A stretch of 64,000 bases of DNA, taken from Hyparrhenia diplandra. Lineage: Eukaryota > Streptophyta > Magnoliopsida > Poales > Poaceae. A program made the translations under genes and the position numbers. Positions 36,557-47,460 of this stretch are shown piece after piece; positions within the stretch are counted from its first letter, which is position 1; every line of letters begins with the position of its first letter. Under the pieces are notes generated by a model. It saw nothing but the letters and a program-made list of their open reading frames with translations. It was not told the origin of the DNA and ran no database searches. The stretch covers positions 1-64,000 of the forward strand of contig JADLZK010009268.1 of assembly GCA_015847255.1 (NCBI GenBank). Direction: 5' to 3'.

Positions 36557-39500
36557 GTACCTCTCCTACTTCAAACGTGACCAACAAGGCGTTTGTCGCA
36601 TATACTACCTCCATCCTTGAATAATATATCGATTCTAAGTTAAACTTTTCAGATTTGACCGAAGTTTACAAAAAGGGTCAAGTTTAAAACCAAATCAGTA
36701 TAATTACATACACCATATACTATATTTTCAAAACTTGGTCATTAGGCATCATAAGTATTTGTATTTTTTAAGTTAAAAAAAAGTATTTGTATTTTTAAAC
36801 CTTTCCTAAACATCAGATGACTGAAACTAGGACATCCTTCAGGCGACGACTCCTTTCCCTTCCATCAGGTGCAAGAAGATGAGTTGGGACGTCTCCGATC
36901 CATCGCATGAACACAAATGAAATATCAGGCGCCAATAATATAACAATTCCCATTGTTTTAATAAATTCAGCCAAACATAAAAAGCTTGACTTCAAATAAT
37001 TTAAAATTTTGCTTGATTTAGGAACGAGGGATAGATCAAGGAAGTCACTTTCACTCCTCACACTTAGTTAAACACACATGTCAATAAATTGGCGTTGGAT
37101 CCAAATACAATAGGTCAAGTAGATATTATGTTTGCTTCATTCAAACAAGATATGATTGCTTGTTCAATCGTTGGTTTATGGTAATAAGGAAAATCACAAA
37201 CAAACCACATTAATGGCCATGCATGGACATGTTTGGTTTTTCTCACCCACAGATCCTGTCACGCCTCATCGTCCTGTTCCCGGCATTGTCAAGTGGCTCC
37301 ATGTTATATCTTATCGTGTGATCCGTGTGTTTTTAGTACAAAAGTGTTGATGTCCTATAGCAGCGCACGGACACACTACCTATTGTCAAAAAAAAAAAAA
37401 AAAAAAAAAAATTTTGTCCAAGTAAGTAAAGAAAAGCCTTGCTTTCATGGGATTGTTTCAACTTCTTCCAAGGATAGGTGAGGCGGTATCTGGGTGCTGC
37501 GTTTTCCTACCTAGGGACGGCAACAACAAATGGTAAAAGAAGGCAAATTCAAAATTTAAAATTTGAAAAAAATCGTTGAAAAAATTCCACGTGTAAAATA
37601 GTTCATGATTTATAGAAGCCAATGGTATAAAAATTTGTCAAATTGGAGTTGGTTTGGTATAAAAAATTTCAAATCTAAGTTTGAAAAAAGAAAAAGAAAA
37701 ATAAATACACCGCCCATTAAGGCCCATTAAATTATGAAGGTCGAAAAACATACTAAACACACTCAAATTTAAGTAATTTTGACATCATTGGATTCTACAA
37801 ATCATGAAGTATTTTTAGGAATTTTTAGCATTTTATAAAAAAAAAAATACATTTTGAATTTTGAAAAAACCGTTCAAACCGCTCAAACCCTCGGTAAACC
37901 GCTCAAGTGTTCGGTAAACCGCTCAAACCGGGGGTTTACGGTTTGTTTTTACCGTTTCGGATGGGCGCCGTTTGAATCAAAACAAATAATTCAAATTCCA
38001 AAACGTCCCGTAACGGCCGGGTTTACGGTAACCGGACCGGTTTACCGATTCGGACCCATGGCGGTTTTCGGGTCGGTCGGTATACTCTTTTGGCATGGTG
38101 TAGCTACAATTTAGTCTAGGGAGGGTGCAAACTCAATTTCAGCTGGTAACATATGTTAATTCCAAGCATATAAGAAGCGGTATTCTAGCTGCTGGAGCAA
38201 CAAAATGGTATAAAGAGATTATTTCATTATCAAGACTAGTGCTACAACATTCGACAACATAAGAAATTCAACCATAGAATCCACGTGTCAATTAGTTTGA
38301 ACAGGAAATTCTACCATACAAAAGGAAAACAAAATAATTAGTTTGGGGGTTATTTGTGCGTTTCACTTATTTCATCTCTCTCTCTTTTTAGAATTACACC
38401 GCATACAACGCAGACGCGCCACACGGCGACGCCACCCCAACGAACACACGTACGTAAACCCTACCCCTATGAGCACCCCGAAGGACCGGCAGATCTAGAG
38501 ATTCCCGAAGTCACCACAGGCGTCTTGTTAACGAGGGGACGTCGCTTACCACTTAAAGCATAAGTGTTGGTAAAAGCCTGAGGGGGAGCCCAAAGCGACA
38601 TCGGCGGGCAAGTATTTGACCAAGCAATAACGACGGCAAAGCATCTCCATCAAAGAAGGGTGGAACTGCTCCTTCTTATGTCGTGCCTGTGTGCGCTTCA
38701 ACCTACTCTTTTGCAATGGTTTGTTCAGACTGCTAGGTGATGTGTTGCTGCTTGCTCTTTGCAGCGGGTACTTCGCCGTTGTTTGTCTTCTTTGACGGAT
38801 GCTTTAACATCGTTGCTGTTTGGGCGGATACTTGCCACCAACGTAGCTTCGGGCTCCGCTCTTATGCAGTTGCTAAGTGTGTGTTGAGCTCCAACTCCTA
38901 CGTCGATTGGTTCTTGGCACCGACAGTTTTTCCTATCCAGAACATTCAATGAACCACCGTGTAATCCTTTCCTTTGATACATCCTGCATGCATCCTGGCG
39001 TGTTCTAAGTCCTAACCGGCAGGGCAATGTTCTTTGGCAGCCAGCTGCTTTAGCCAATTTCCGCAGCGGGCAGGATCGGCATGGATGTTGGTACGTATGG
39101 ATGTTGGTAGGACGATGGCCCTCGCGATCTGGTAGGATCTGGTACGATGGTGTTGACTTGTTCGGGTTCAGTTTGGATGCGTTGATCTCGGTCGTTCTTG
39201 AATCACACCGCAAACATGTTCCACAAACACATATACAAGAGATTTCGAGCCATGCATGTACAATTACACCATTATTGAATTTATGGTCAAATCATTCTTA
39301 TTTTCAGTAGAAAATATGATTTTTTTTGTTTAGGGTATCTCATGAAATTATCATGAAGGTTCCACCTAGTAACAGTAAAATTAGGTGGTCAAAAAAAATA
39401 TTTTTCATAGGACAAATTTAAATCGATCTATCTTTGGAATCAGATGGGGTACATATCATAGACCAGGACGATGATATGGATGCTCATATTTTTTACGTCA

Positions 39501-39630
39501 GCAGTTTCCAACAAACAATACTGTCTCAACAATTTCCGTTGATTGAGATCAGAAAAATAAGGATGACAATTTCCCTCGAGATAAAAAAAATTAAAGTAGC
39601 ACGAACTACTACTGACTACTAAAGAAAGAT
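36557..39630. other. Spacer, no gene recognised
   Basis: The region starts with a fragment resembling a Stowaway-type end (CTACCTCCATCC, about 36,605). A poly-A run of about 28 bases lies at 37,387-37,413. The region 37,860-38,080 is rich in CGGTAAACCG-type words. Positions 38,380-39,300 have gene-like composition but no recognisable protein on either strand. Confidence 0.45.
37860..38080. repeat. Short degenerate repeat cluster (CGGTAAACCG-like words)
   Basis: The phrase CGGTAAACCGCTCAA occurs twice almost exactly, and variants in both orientations (GGTTTACGGT, GGTAACCGGACCGGTTTACC) fill the segment. The near-palindromic core can form small hairpins. Similar words occur in dispersed grass repeats; I cannot assign it to a family. 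Confidence 0.6.
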
Positions 39631-39639
39631 GACTGAGCG

Positions 39640-41640
39640 TTATACGGCGGTGGACGTGAGCTCGACCTTCAGGCCGCCGTCGACGAACCGGCTCCAGTAC
39701 CAGTGGTTGGCCCAGATCCTGTCCATCTCCTCGATGGGGATCCCCTTGGTCTCCGGCAGGAACAAGTAGACGAAGAGCGTCATGGCGATCTCCAAGGCGC
39801 CGAAGAAGTAGAAGAGGCCGAACTTGAGGTGGCAGAGCAGCACGAGGAAGATCTGCGCGATGACGAAGGTGAAGGTCATGTTGAAGACGACCACCACGCT
39901 CTGCGCCGCCGACCTGATCTCCAGCGGGAAGATCTCGCTGGGCACCAGCCACCCCAGCGGCCCCCACGACCAGGCGAACGCCGACACGAACACGCAGATG
40001 CAGAACACCACACCGATCGCGTACGACCGCGAGATCGTCGCCACGCCCGCCGTCCCGAACTTGACGGCGATCAGCGTCCCAAGCACGAACTGGCATTTGT
40101 TGCTATCGTCAATTGACCAACTTCTCGACAAGAAAATAAAGAATGTTGTCGGATTGTGTTGTGTACCTGGGCAAGGATCATCTGGATGCCGCCCTGGAGG
40201 AGCAGCTTGCGGCGGCCGAGTCGGTCGACGGTGGCGATGGAGACGAAGGTCGCGAACATGTTGACGAGACCGGTGATGACGGCGGACATGAGCGAGGCGG
40301 TGCCGCCGAAGCCGATGGTCTTGAAGAGGACGGGGGCGTAGAACATGACGACGTTGATCCCCGTGAGCTGCTGCAGCGTCGGGATGAGGATCGCCATCAC
40401 CAGCTGCGGCCGGTACCGGCGCTGCACGAGCGTCCGCCACGGGTTCTCGATGGCCTTGGCGGCCTCGCTGGCCGCCAGGAGGTCGTCGAACTCCATCGCG
40501 ACGTCGTCGGTGCCGCGGATGCGCCGGAGCATGGCGCGCGCGCTCTCCACCTTGCCCCGGGCGACCAGGGAGTTGGGCGTGTCCGGGAGGAAGATGGAGC
40601 CGCCGACCATGATGAGGGCCGGGACGGCGGCCATGCCCAGGCCGATGCGCCAGCCCCAGCCGCCGGCGATCTTGGCCGTGAAGTAGTTGATGAGGTTGGC
40701 GATGAGGATGCCGATGGTGATCATGAGCTGGAAGCTGATGTTGAGCATGCCGCGCATCTTCGCCGGCGCCATCTCCGACAGGTACAGCGGCACGGACTGC
40801 ATACATGAATACATGGTTTTCATACGTATACAGATAACATTTTGATTTTTTGATTGAATAACTAATCGATCCCTCCATTTTTCTGATCTAATCCTGGACT
40901 AAACCGTTACAAATGCATGCACGGGAATTACTAATCAATCCAATTTTATTTTTCGATCCGCAAATATTGGACGGCGATCGATCTTATCCTGGTGACATGG
41001 ACTAAACCGTTACGAATGCATGAATGCATGCACGTAACAGAAAACTAAAATCAAGGGCGGTCACCTCACCTGATTGTTGAAGCCGACGCCGATGCCGAGG
41101 AAGATCCTGCCGATGATGAGCATGGCGACGTTCTGGGCGAAGCCGTTGAGGACGGAGCCGACGAGGAAGATGACGCCGCCGCCGAGCATGGACACCCTGC
41201 GGCCGCACCTGCTGGTGATGTGGCCGGCGAAGAGGGAGGCGACGAGTGCGGCGAGATAGAGCGACGAGGTGAAGAGCGTCAACAGCACGCTGTTGAATTT
41301 GCAGTACTGGTTCGTCTCCACCATCTCCTGCTCCTTGGCATACACCGACGGGAAGAAGCGCTCCAGGAACGAGTCCATAGACGTCACGCCGCCTGCATAT
41401 ATCCACGCATGCAAACACAATTCATTCGTGAATCATGCATCGATCTATGACAAATGGTGGACTGGACTGGACGACAGATCGAAGATGATGAACAGATCTG
41501 TTTTAGTGCGTACCTGAGATGCCAATGTCGTATCCAAAGATGAGGCCGCCGGAGGAGGCGACGAGACAGGCGAGGAAGACGAACACCGTCATCTTCCCCG
41601 GATATTGCTTACCTTTTTCGGTGAAGCCGCCGCCCGCCAT
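39640..41640 (-). CDS. Hexose/H+ symporter (STP/MST family sugar transport protein)
   Basis: Four exons with GT-AG borders (41640-41514, 41392-41070, 40796-40167, 40089-39640) sum to 1,530 bp, giving 509 residues, the usual size for plant sugar transport proteins. It begins MAGGGFTEKGKQYPGKMTVF, then GGLIFGYDIGISGGVTSMDS. Later landmarks of the family are SRCGRRVSMLGG, NNQSVPLYLSEMAP, FLPDTPNSLVARG, PTLQQLTGINVVMFYAPVLF, DRLGRRKLLLQGG and FLPETKGIPIEEMDRIWANH. These are the signatures of 12-helix major-facilitator monosaccharide symporters in the plasma membrane that import hexoses with protons. All exon phases join cleanly with no premature stop. A TATA box lies about 90 bp upstream of the ATG. 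The exact paralogue and substrate cannot be assigned. Confidence 0.95.
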
Positions 41641-41725
41641 GGTCAGAGGATCGAACCAGATCAGAGGTAAAAAAGAGGGTAGAAAAAGAATAAGAGTAGC
41701 TGGTGGAGCGATGGGTGTCGAGTAG

Positions 41726-41734
41726 AATTTATAG
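41726..41734 (-). promoter_or_regulatory. TATA box of the sugar transporter gene
   Basis: On the minus strand CTATAAATT lies about 86-94 bp upstream of the start codon at 41,640, a sensible distance for a short 5' UTR. Confidence 0.6.
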
Positions 41735-41739
41735 AGAGG

Positions 41740-42169
41740 TTTCTTAAGAAGAGTTACTGCGAGATTAGTGAGCCTTATCCAATGTTATCCGATCATAACC
41801 CTAGTAATAAACCGGCCATATCCATCTGCGTCTATTACCGCACGTGTACACCAAGCCAGCTGATCACGGGCCCTGAGAGGTATGGGAATGACGGGCTTGG
41901 CAAATGGAGGCCGCCGTACCGCCCAAAAAGGCCCAACCCATCTTTGTGCAACGGGAAAACGAAACGGGGCCCTTTCTTCGTCACCGCACTTGCGGGTCCC
42001 GTTGTAATCTGAGGTGCGGCGCTCGCAGCCGAGGCGGCCGCCATCCGCCGTGACGGCCATCTCGTGCAGTGCAGGCGCCGCTGAGCTTTTTGAGCTTGAT
42101 TCCACCGCCGGTTAGGAAGCCTCACGTATTTCCCAATAGCTTAGCCCTAGCGCCGCTATTTGCCCCACC
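41740..42169. other. Intergenic sequence, no gene seen
   Basis: Mixed-composition sequence between the transporter promoter and the possible orphan exon. No domain was recognised. Confidence 0.4.
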
Positions 42170-42268
42170 ATGCTACACCTCAACGGCTACACCGCTGGAC
42201 GCCCTCGCTTGCTCGCCGGCGTCGCTGCTCATCGCTCGATTAATTTGAGATCCTCCTTTTCCTTCGAG
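42170..42268 (+). pseudogene. Possible orphan first exon with transit-peptide-like composition
   Basis: An ATG in a reasonable context opens MLHLNGYTAGRPRLLAGVAA and continues HRSINLRSSFSFE to a good donor (TTCGAG then GTAATA), exactly 33 codons. The Arg/Ser-rich, acid-poor N-terminus resembles an organelle transit peptide. No following exon was recognised before the neighbouring kinase gene, so this may be a truncated gene remnant or chance. Confidence 0.3.
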
Positions 42269-42857
42269 GTAATAATCCGTGTACCCTGGTTTTTTAGCTT
42301 TGCTGAATCTCAGAATATAAACTATGGTAAAAAAAAACGTGTCCATCCAGTCACATTACGCAAATAAAATTAAAAATTAAAAATTAAAAAATCACACAGT
42401 AGCTGGGATGGAACAAAATTGACATGCTTGGCCACCTTATATAGGACTGTCCTGTGGAGTTCCCCATGTAGTGCTGAATTACTGACTCAAGGAGTCACTG
42501 ATTATTCAAGCAGCATATGTTGCTTTTCCCTGAGCCCTGAGTGCTGTTGCATTGGGGAAGAGGAATACTGCCCTACAGAATAACAATGCTGGACATAACA
42601 TTGCAAGAACATCGATTTGTCTTTCAACTATTAAATTACAACTCAAGTCCAATCCGATGTGTCATAAAATAACTGTATGTCTGTATTACATGGTGATAAC
42701 TTCACTCTTTATTCATAAACCAGGTCCTAATACAGTGGGAAGATTGAAAACCATATTATGCAAGTACTATCCATTACTATGCAGCCTTGGAGTAACTACA
42801 TTTTCTCTCTCTTAATTATACAGTAAGTAATGGTGGTGTCCCCTTGTGACTTTCAGA

Positions 42858-45800
42858 TCAGACAAAAGGCTTTGGGGGCATCTGTAGATTCTCCAATCTT
42901 CCTGTTAGCATGTTTACAACCTTTGTCATTGATGGTCGGATTCTTGGGTTCCATTGAATGCACCATAGTGCCACGATGGCCAGCTGTCTCACCTTTTCGT
43001 TCTCTTCGCCCGTTGTTTCCCTAGCAAGTATCAAGTCCTGTCCAATGATTACTCTCTCAAAGATCCACTCTGGGAGGTAGACCTCATTTTGGCTATCAAC
43101 ACTTGTGTCTGAGTTCCTCCTTCCACTTATCATTTCTAACACCAGCATGCCAAAACTGTAAACATCCGACTTGTAGGATACCCCACCAAAATTCCGAGAG
43201 TATAGCTCTGGTGCAATATATCCCATGGTGCCTCTTGCTGCCGTCAAGGTAACGATGCTTTGCTCTCTTGCACACAGTTTTGCTAGGCCAAAGTCTGAGA
43301 TCTTTGGATTGAAATTGTAGTCTAGCAAGATGTTGTGAGGCTTGATGTCAAAGTGGAGGATCGTTTATTGCATCCTTGATGTAGGTGTTCCATTCCTCGG
43401 GCTATACCTAAAGCGATATCTACCATTTTGTTTGGCACTAGTAGTTCCTGGGAAATACTAGAATCACGTGAGAATATATATTTTTCCAGCGACTCATTAG
43501 GCATGAATACATAAATAAGGGCGCGCCTTGTTCCTTCAGAGCAAAAACCCAGGAGACGCACAATATTTGCATGGTGGATTAGTCCTATGGTTGCAACTTC
43601 ATTGATGAATTCTTCTCCTTCCGCAGCAGAATTCTCTAGCATTTTAACTGCCACTGGCACTCCATTTGGTAGTTCACCTCTGTATACACTTCCAAATCCA
43701 CCCTGGCCTACTTTTTCCTTAAATCGCCTTGTTATCTTCTTAACTTCTGTGAAAGTGTACCTTGTAGGTTTTGAGGTGCTGTAAGTCTTGAGAAACATTT
43801 CGACCTTCAAGTGTATCTCCTCATTATATCTTTTCTTAAGTGAAAGATAGAGTCCAGTGGCCACAATTGACAGAAGAACCACTAATGCAGCTGCTGCTGA
43901 TGTAGCTGTCAAGCAGAGAACAGGAAGTCATTATACTTTGTCTGGATTGAAAGACATCACTTGATGTAATAACGTCAAGAATCACACTAGAACAAAAATA
44001 AGATTTTGGGGTGTAATAAATAGCCCTTTTATTTTGGATATGAGAAAGAACGTTTGATTAGCAGCAGTACCTGCAATTACTTTGACGCGTGAACCTGCAA
44101 GTACCAAAGAAGAAAATAAGAATCCAATGATGGTTTAGTACGAAAATATGAACTATTCAGAGAGAAAAAGTAAGATCCAACATTTTAGTACATGTAGCTG
44201 CATGATGTGACCTCAGCCCCCATCATATACAATGAAAGTCCTATATTCTAGGAATGATTATCACTATACTGTAGTTGCATAAATATAAATGAAGAAGAGT
44301 GGTGCTCCTTTAATATTATTCAGCATACTTGATCACATCCAAGGTTTCTTCAGAGAAAATGCAAATATCAGAGACAAGTTAGTAGTTATATCTCTAGTGA
44401 ATTGGCGATCCTGTTCATATTCCCTACTACTGTGCATCATTTTGCCCAAGCCAAATGTCGCTGCAGTCTCATGTCCCAACCCATGGAAACATTGGTTCTT
44501 TACTCATATTCTTTACACAGGCCAATCATGAGTTTGTTCTTCTCCTGCTCTGGCCCCCCTTCATTGCTCACTTTACAGATGTTTTTTTAGGAATCCTCCA
44601 CTTATGTGAAATTGGCCATGGGATACTGGAATATTATTTCTTTGCTGTGAGACACTAATTTCTTTGTTGTAGGACACCGCCTAGTGTACCTACAACAAAG
44701 AAACAAGTACAGTGTCCCACAGCAATTTGACAAAAGAATAGTGTACCCAGTGTTGTAGGCTCCCGTACTGCGCGGGGTCTGAGGAGGGGTGATTAGTGCC
44801 AGGCCTTACCCGCACAATGTGCAATGTGCGGAGGCTGGGGCTCGAACCGTGGACCTTTCGGTCACAGGCGGTAAAGCACTAGGGCCGCCCTCCACAAATG
44901 AATAGTGTCCTGTACCAAAATTTGCCTTTTTTTTCATGCAGGCATACCACTTCCTACACCTTTTATATTCACTTTCAGCTCCATAGTTCCTGAAATCCTA
45001 AATATAAGTTCATCTAGGTTTGTTCTAAATCAAACTTTTCAAACTTTGACTGTCAATATGTAATGTTTTATATAGATCCACTTTACAAGATTGACATTAC
45101 TGGATTCATTATGAAAAGATACTTTCCTATTATATAACTGTTTTCATATAAGTAACATAGTTTTATAGATATTGCTAGTCAAAATTCATTTTGTTTTTGA
45201 CTTAGTGCAAACCTTGAACAACTTAAATTTGTGATTGGAAGAAGTGTTGTACATCAACACATTGCCTGAATGTTCAAAAAAAAAAATCTCATCGCCTGTT
45301 TTCACTTCTTAAGTGTTTTTGTCTATTTGCTTTCTTGAGGCAAATTACTCAATAAGAATTTATTTCCCTTTCTCAGGAGCACGCATCTTTGATATTTGCA
45401 GCTATTTGGTTGCAGGCTCTACTGCAGCTGCTCCAGCTTTTGTACTGGGAAGGTGTCTCGCTAGCTGATGATGCAACCTTCACATTGCCAATGTCATGTA
45501 GGTAATCTAAAACTAATAGACCGAAATAATTATATTTAAGTTGTCAAGTAACATGTCTTCTGAGTTCCAGTATAAATAACTTCCATTTATCTGGTCATGC
45601 CAAAAGTGAAGGAGTCCATATGTTACAGAACAAAATGGAAAACATAATTTTCTCTTAGCCCATATTCAATAGAAACCCTTGCAGCATGAATTGTAGGTTT
45701 GTTTTAACTAAATATATTGCAATGGAGGAGTTGCTTTGCTTTTATTTCACAGTTACATATTTTGTGATTCTTATGAAAATGCTTAACAGTAGTGCAATAT

Positions 45801-47091
45801 TTTTTTTGCATGTAAAACTTTGATTGCCAATTATTTAAAGTTACTCATGCCAATTACTCTTATCCTCTATATCATTAAATGTATTTGAAATGTTCATCAT
45901 CATAATCATCACAAAGGTTCTTAGCAATTGTGTTCTATACTTATGTTGCATTCTCCTTTACCAACTTAACTTCTAATTCTCTCTATTTTCCCTTAATTAT
46001 TTGAATGTTTGGTAGTAGTGCCCACCTTTCTATATCTATTCATCTACTGAAGGGTTAAGCTGAATGCTTGTAAAAATTGGGTCTGGCTAATGCTAGGTTT
46101 AAGTCTCCTTTGGGATTTTCATCAGATTGGTTTGTCTTAATTTTCTTGGCGAGGCTTGCTACCCAAATGATCTGCAGTGCTACTTTACAAGATAAGCTGA
46201 CAATTATCTATGAAACTTTAAAGAATCGCATAGTAGCATCTGAGTAGATGTAAGGATTTACAATGTATGATTAGACCACATGGTTGTATAGTTTGCCCAG
46301 TTAGAGATAATACCATCATTCATGCAGAAGGTTTGGTTCCTGTGTGTGCTGAACCCACAGCGACCCCCACCTTGTTCACACGTTGAGCAGTTGTGTTTGA
46401 TATCACCACTTGGATTGTAATCAATTGTTGTCTCAGGGAAATTGAGTATTGTTTGTGCCTGCTCCTTGAGTGTTGGACCATAAGTGTTCATCAGAAAGAA
46501 ACTATCAGGCACAACCTTGCAATCTAATGAAAGCACAGAGAGGTCTGCAGAGCCATCAACCAAATAGGAGAAATGGGACGCGGTGCTAAGGCATGAGATT
46601 GGGCCGAAGATGTAGTCAGCAGCACGGTTCCTTGGTGTGAACTCTCTTAAGCAGCTCACTATTGTTGCACATCGAAGATTGCATAGCCGTGAGCAGAAGT
46701 CATCAGAGTTCTTACATTCCATAATGCTGCGAGGTAGAGCTACTGACATTAGCTTCTGCCTGCAGGAGGGAGCGGAGTCGTCCACACGTGGGGCGACCGT
46801 CAGGGTAGTATGCCTGTAATCTATAGCGGTCACTTTGTACGGGATAACAGCTGGTGGGCGAACCAGAACGGTGTCGTTGCCAGAGCATGCTAGCTTCATG
46901 CATGGTACTCCGCATAACGGTGAGGTATTGCTTGATTCAAGGTGGAAAGGGTACCTGATCTCTGGACCATGTTCGCTGCACCGAGATGGCGGACAGTAGC
47001 TGAAGAAGTCTGCATCATCCCAAGCTGTGACCTTGGACACTCCATCTATGAGAAGACAAAATAGCAGGGCTATGACAAGAAGTCTGCTCAT
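42858..47091 (-). CDS. LRK10-like receptor kinase A (frameshift in catalytic loop)
   Basis: Exon 1 (47091-46262) encodes a signal peptide (MSRLLVIALLFCLLIDGVSK) and a cysteine-rich GUB_WAK-type extracellular domain (SYCPPSRCSEHGPEIRYPFH, CSTCEQGGGRCGF). A 24-bp exon (44094-44071, VKVIA) precedes the last exon (43905-42858) with a transmembrane helix (ALVVLLSIVATGLYLSL) and the kinase: GQGGFGSVYRG, VAVKML with the ATP-binding lysine, HLHQGC, then after a frame slip HFDIKPHN, ISDFGLAKL, GTMGYIAPEL and SDVYSFGMLVLEM. The architecture is that of grass LRK10-like/WAK-associated receptor kinases, membrane sensors linked to defence and wall signalling. One base is missing near 43,361, so the catalytic loop falls out of frame. 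The phase from exon 1 to the 24-bp exon does not join directly, so a further small exon is probably missing from this model. Confidence 0.82.
44644..44723. repeat. Inverted repeat in an intron of kinase A
   Basis: Perfect 15-bp arms TTTCTTTGTTGTAGG (44,659-44,673) and CCTACAACAAAGAAA (44,689-44,703) surround a 15-base loop. Outer arms GCTGTGAGACACT and AGTGTCCCACAGC extend the hairpin with one mismatch. It may be a fold-back MITE; the right side adjoins the SINE. Confidence 0.75.
44745..44899 (-). mobile_element. tRNA-derived SINE (Au-type)
   Basis: On the minus strand the element starts GGGCGGCCCTAGTGCTTTAC (A-box-like), followed by CGGTTCGAGCCCC, a Pol III B box (GGTTCGAnnCC). It continues with GCGGGTAAGGCC and CAGACCCCGCGCAGTACGGG, ending near CACTGGGT, an order that matches the Au SINE family of grasses and other plants. 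The flanks repeat GAATAGTGT (44,736-44,744 and 44,900-44,908), a target duplication. It lies in the long first intron of kinase A. Confidence 0.8.
44985..45245. mobile_element. Possible old MITE remnant in intron
   Basis: AT-rich sequence with phrases such as CAAACTTTTCAAACTTTGAC and GACATTACTGGATTCATTATG resembles the interior of 'CTCCCTCCGTCC'-type grass elements. Clean terminal repeats are not visible. Confidence 0.35.
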
Positions 47092-47460
47092 GGTTCTGTA
47101 TAGATTAGTAACTGAGAGCAAGAGGAGGACGATGAGGAGGTGGTGCAGGTTTTTGAAATAAGTTTGTGTATACTAATTTCAACTGTATGGCTGAGGAGAA
47201 TTTCTGAGTTTCCATGAAACTTCCTGCTGTGCCAAGGTCGACGCAAAGTCAATAGAGCCCACTCTTTCTTGTGGAAGAAGACCACAAGTCAAAAAGTGCG
47301 GTGATGATGTTTGACTTGGAGATATTTGGTCCAAGTCAACAACGCACCTCAGTCTTGCTTGTCAGGCTGCACCTACTCTCAAATAACTACACATCCTTAT
47401 CCTTCTCGGCTTGTCCACAATCAACACCCAAGCCAGCGTTCTTGCGTCTAGAAATCTCTC
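47092..47460. promoter_or_regulatory. Shared divergent promoter of two receptor-kinase genes
   Basis: The start codons of kinase A (minus, 47,091) and kinase B (plus, 47,461) are separated by about 370 bp, so both promoters and 5' UTRs must share this interval. It contains several TTGAC/GTCAA words (for example at 47,249, 47,287, 47,310 and 47,333), the core of W-boxes bound by WRKY factors. Such words are common by chance, so regulation is only suggested. Confidence 0.55.

Noticed and set aside
40143..40808. A 221-codon plus-strand frame opposite the transporter
   Set aside because: It is rich in Asp, Glu and Gly, as expected for the antisense of a GC-rich membrane-protein exon, and shows no domain.
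39640..40878. A 412-codon minus-strand frame across exon 4 and into exon 3 of the sugar transporter
   Set aside because: Only its C-terminal part matches the transporter; the upstream part reads through the intron and exon 3 in the wrong frame. The spliced four-exon model joins perfectly.
44820..44890. A tRNA gene on the minus strand
   Set aside because: The B box is good, but the A box is poor, no cloverleaf can be closed, and the downstream text matches a SINE body with a target duplication.
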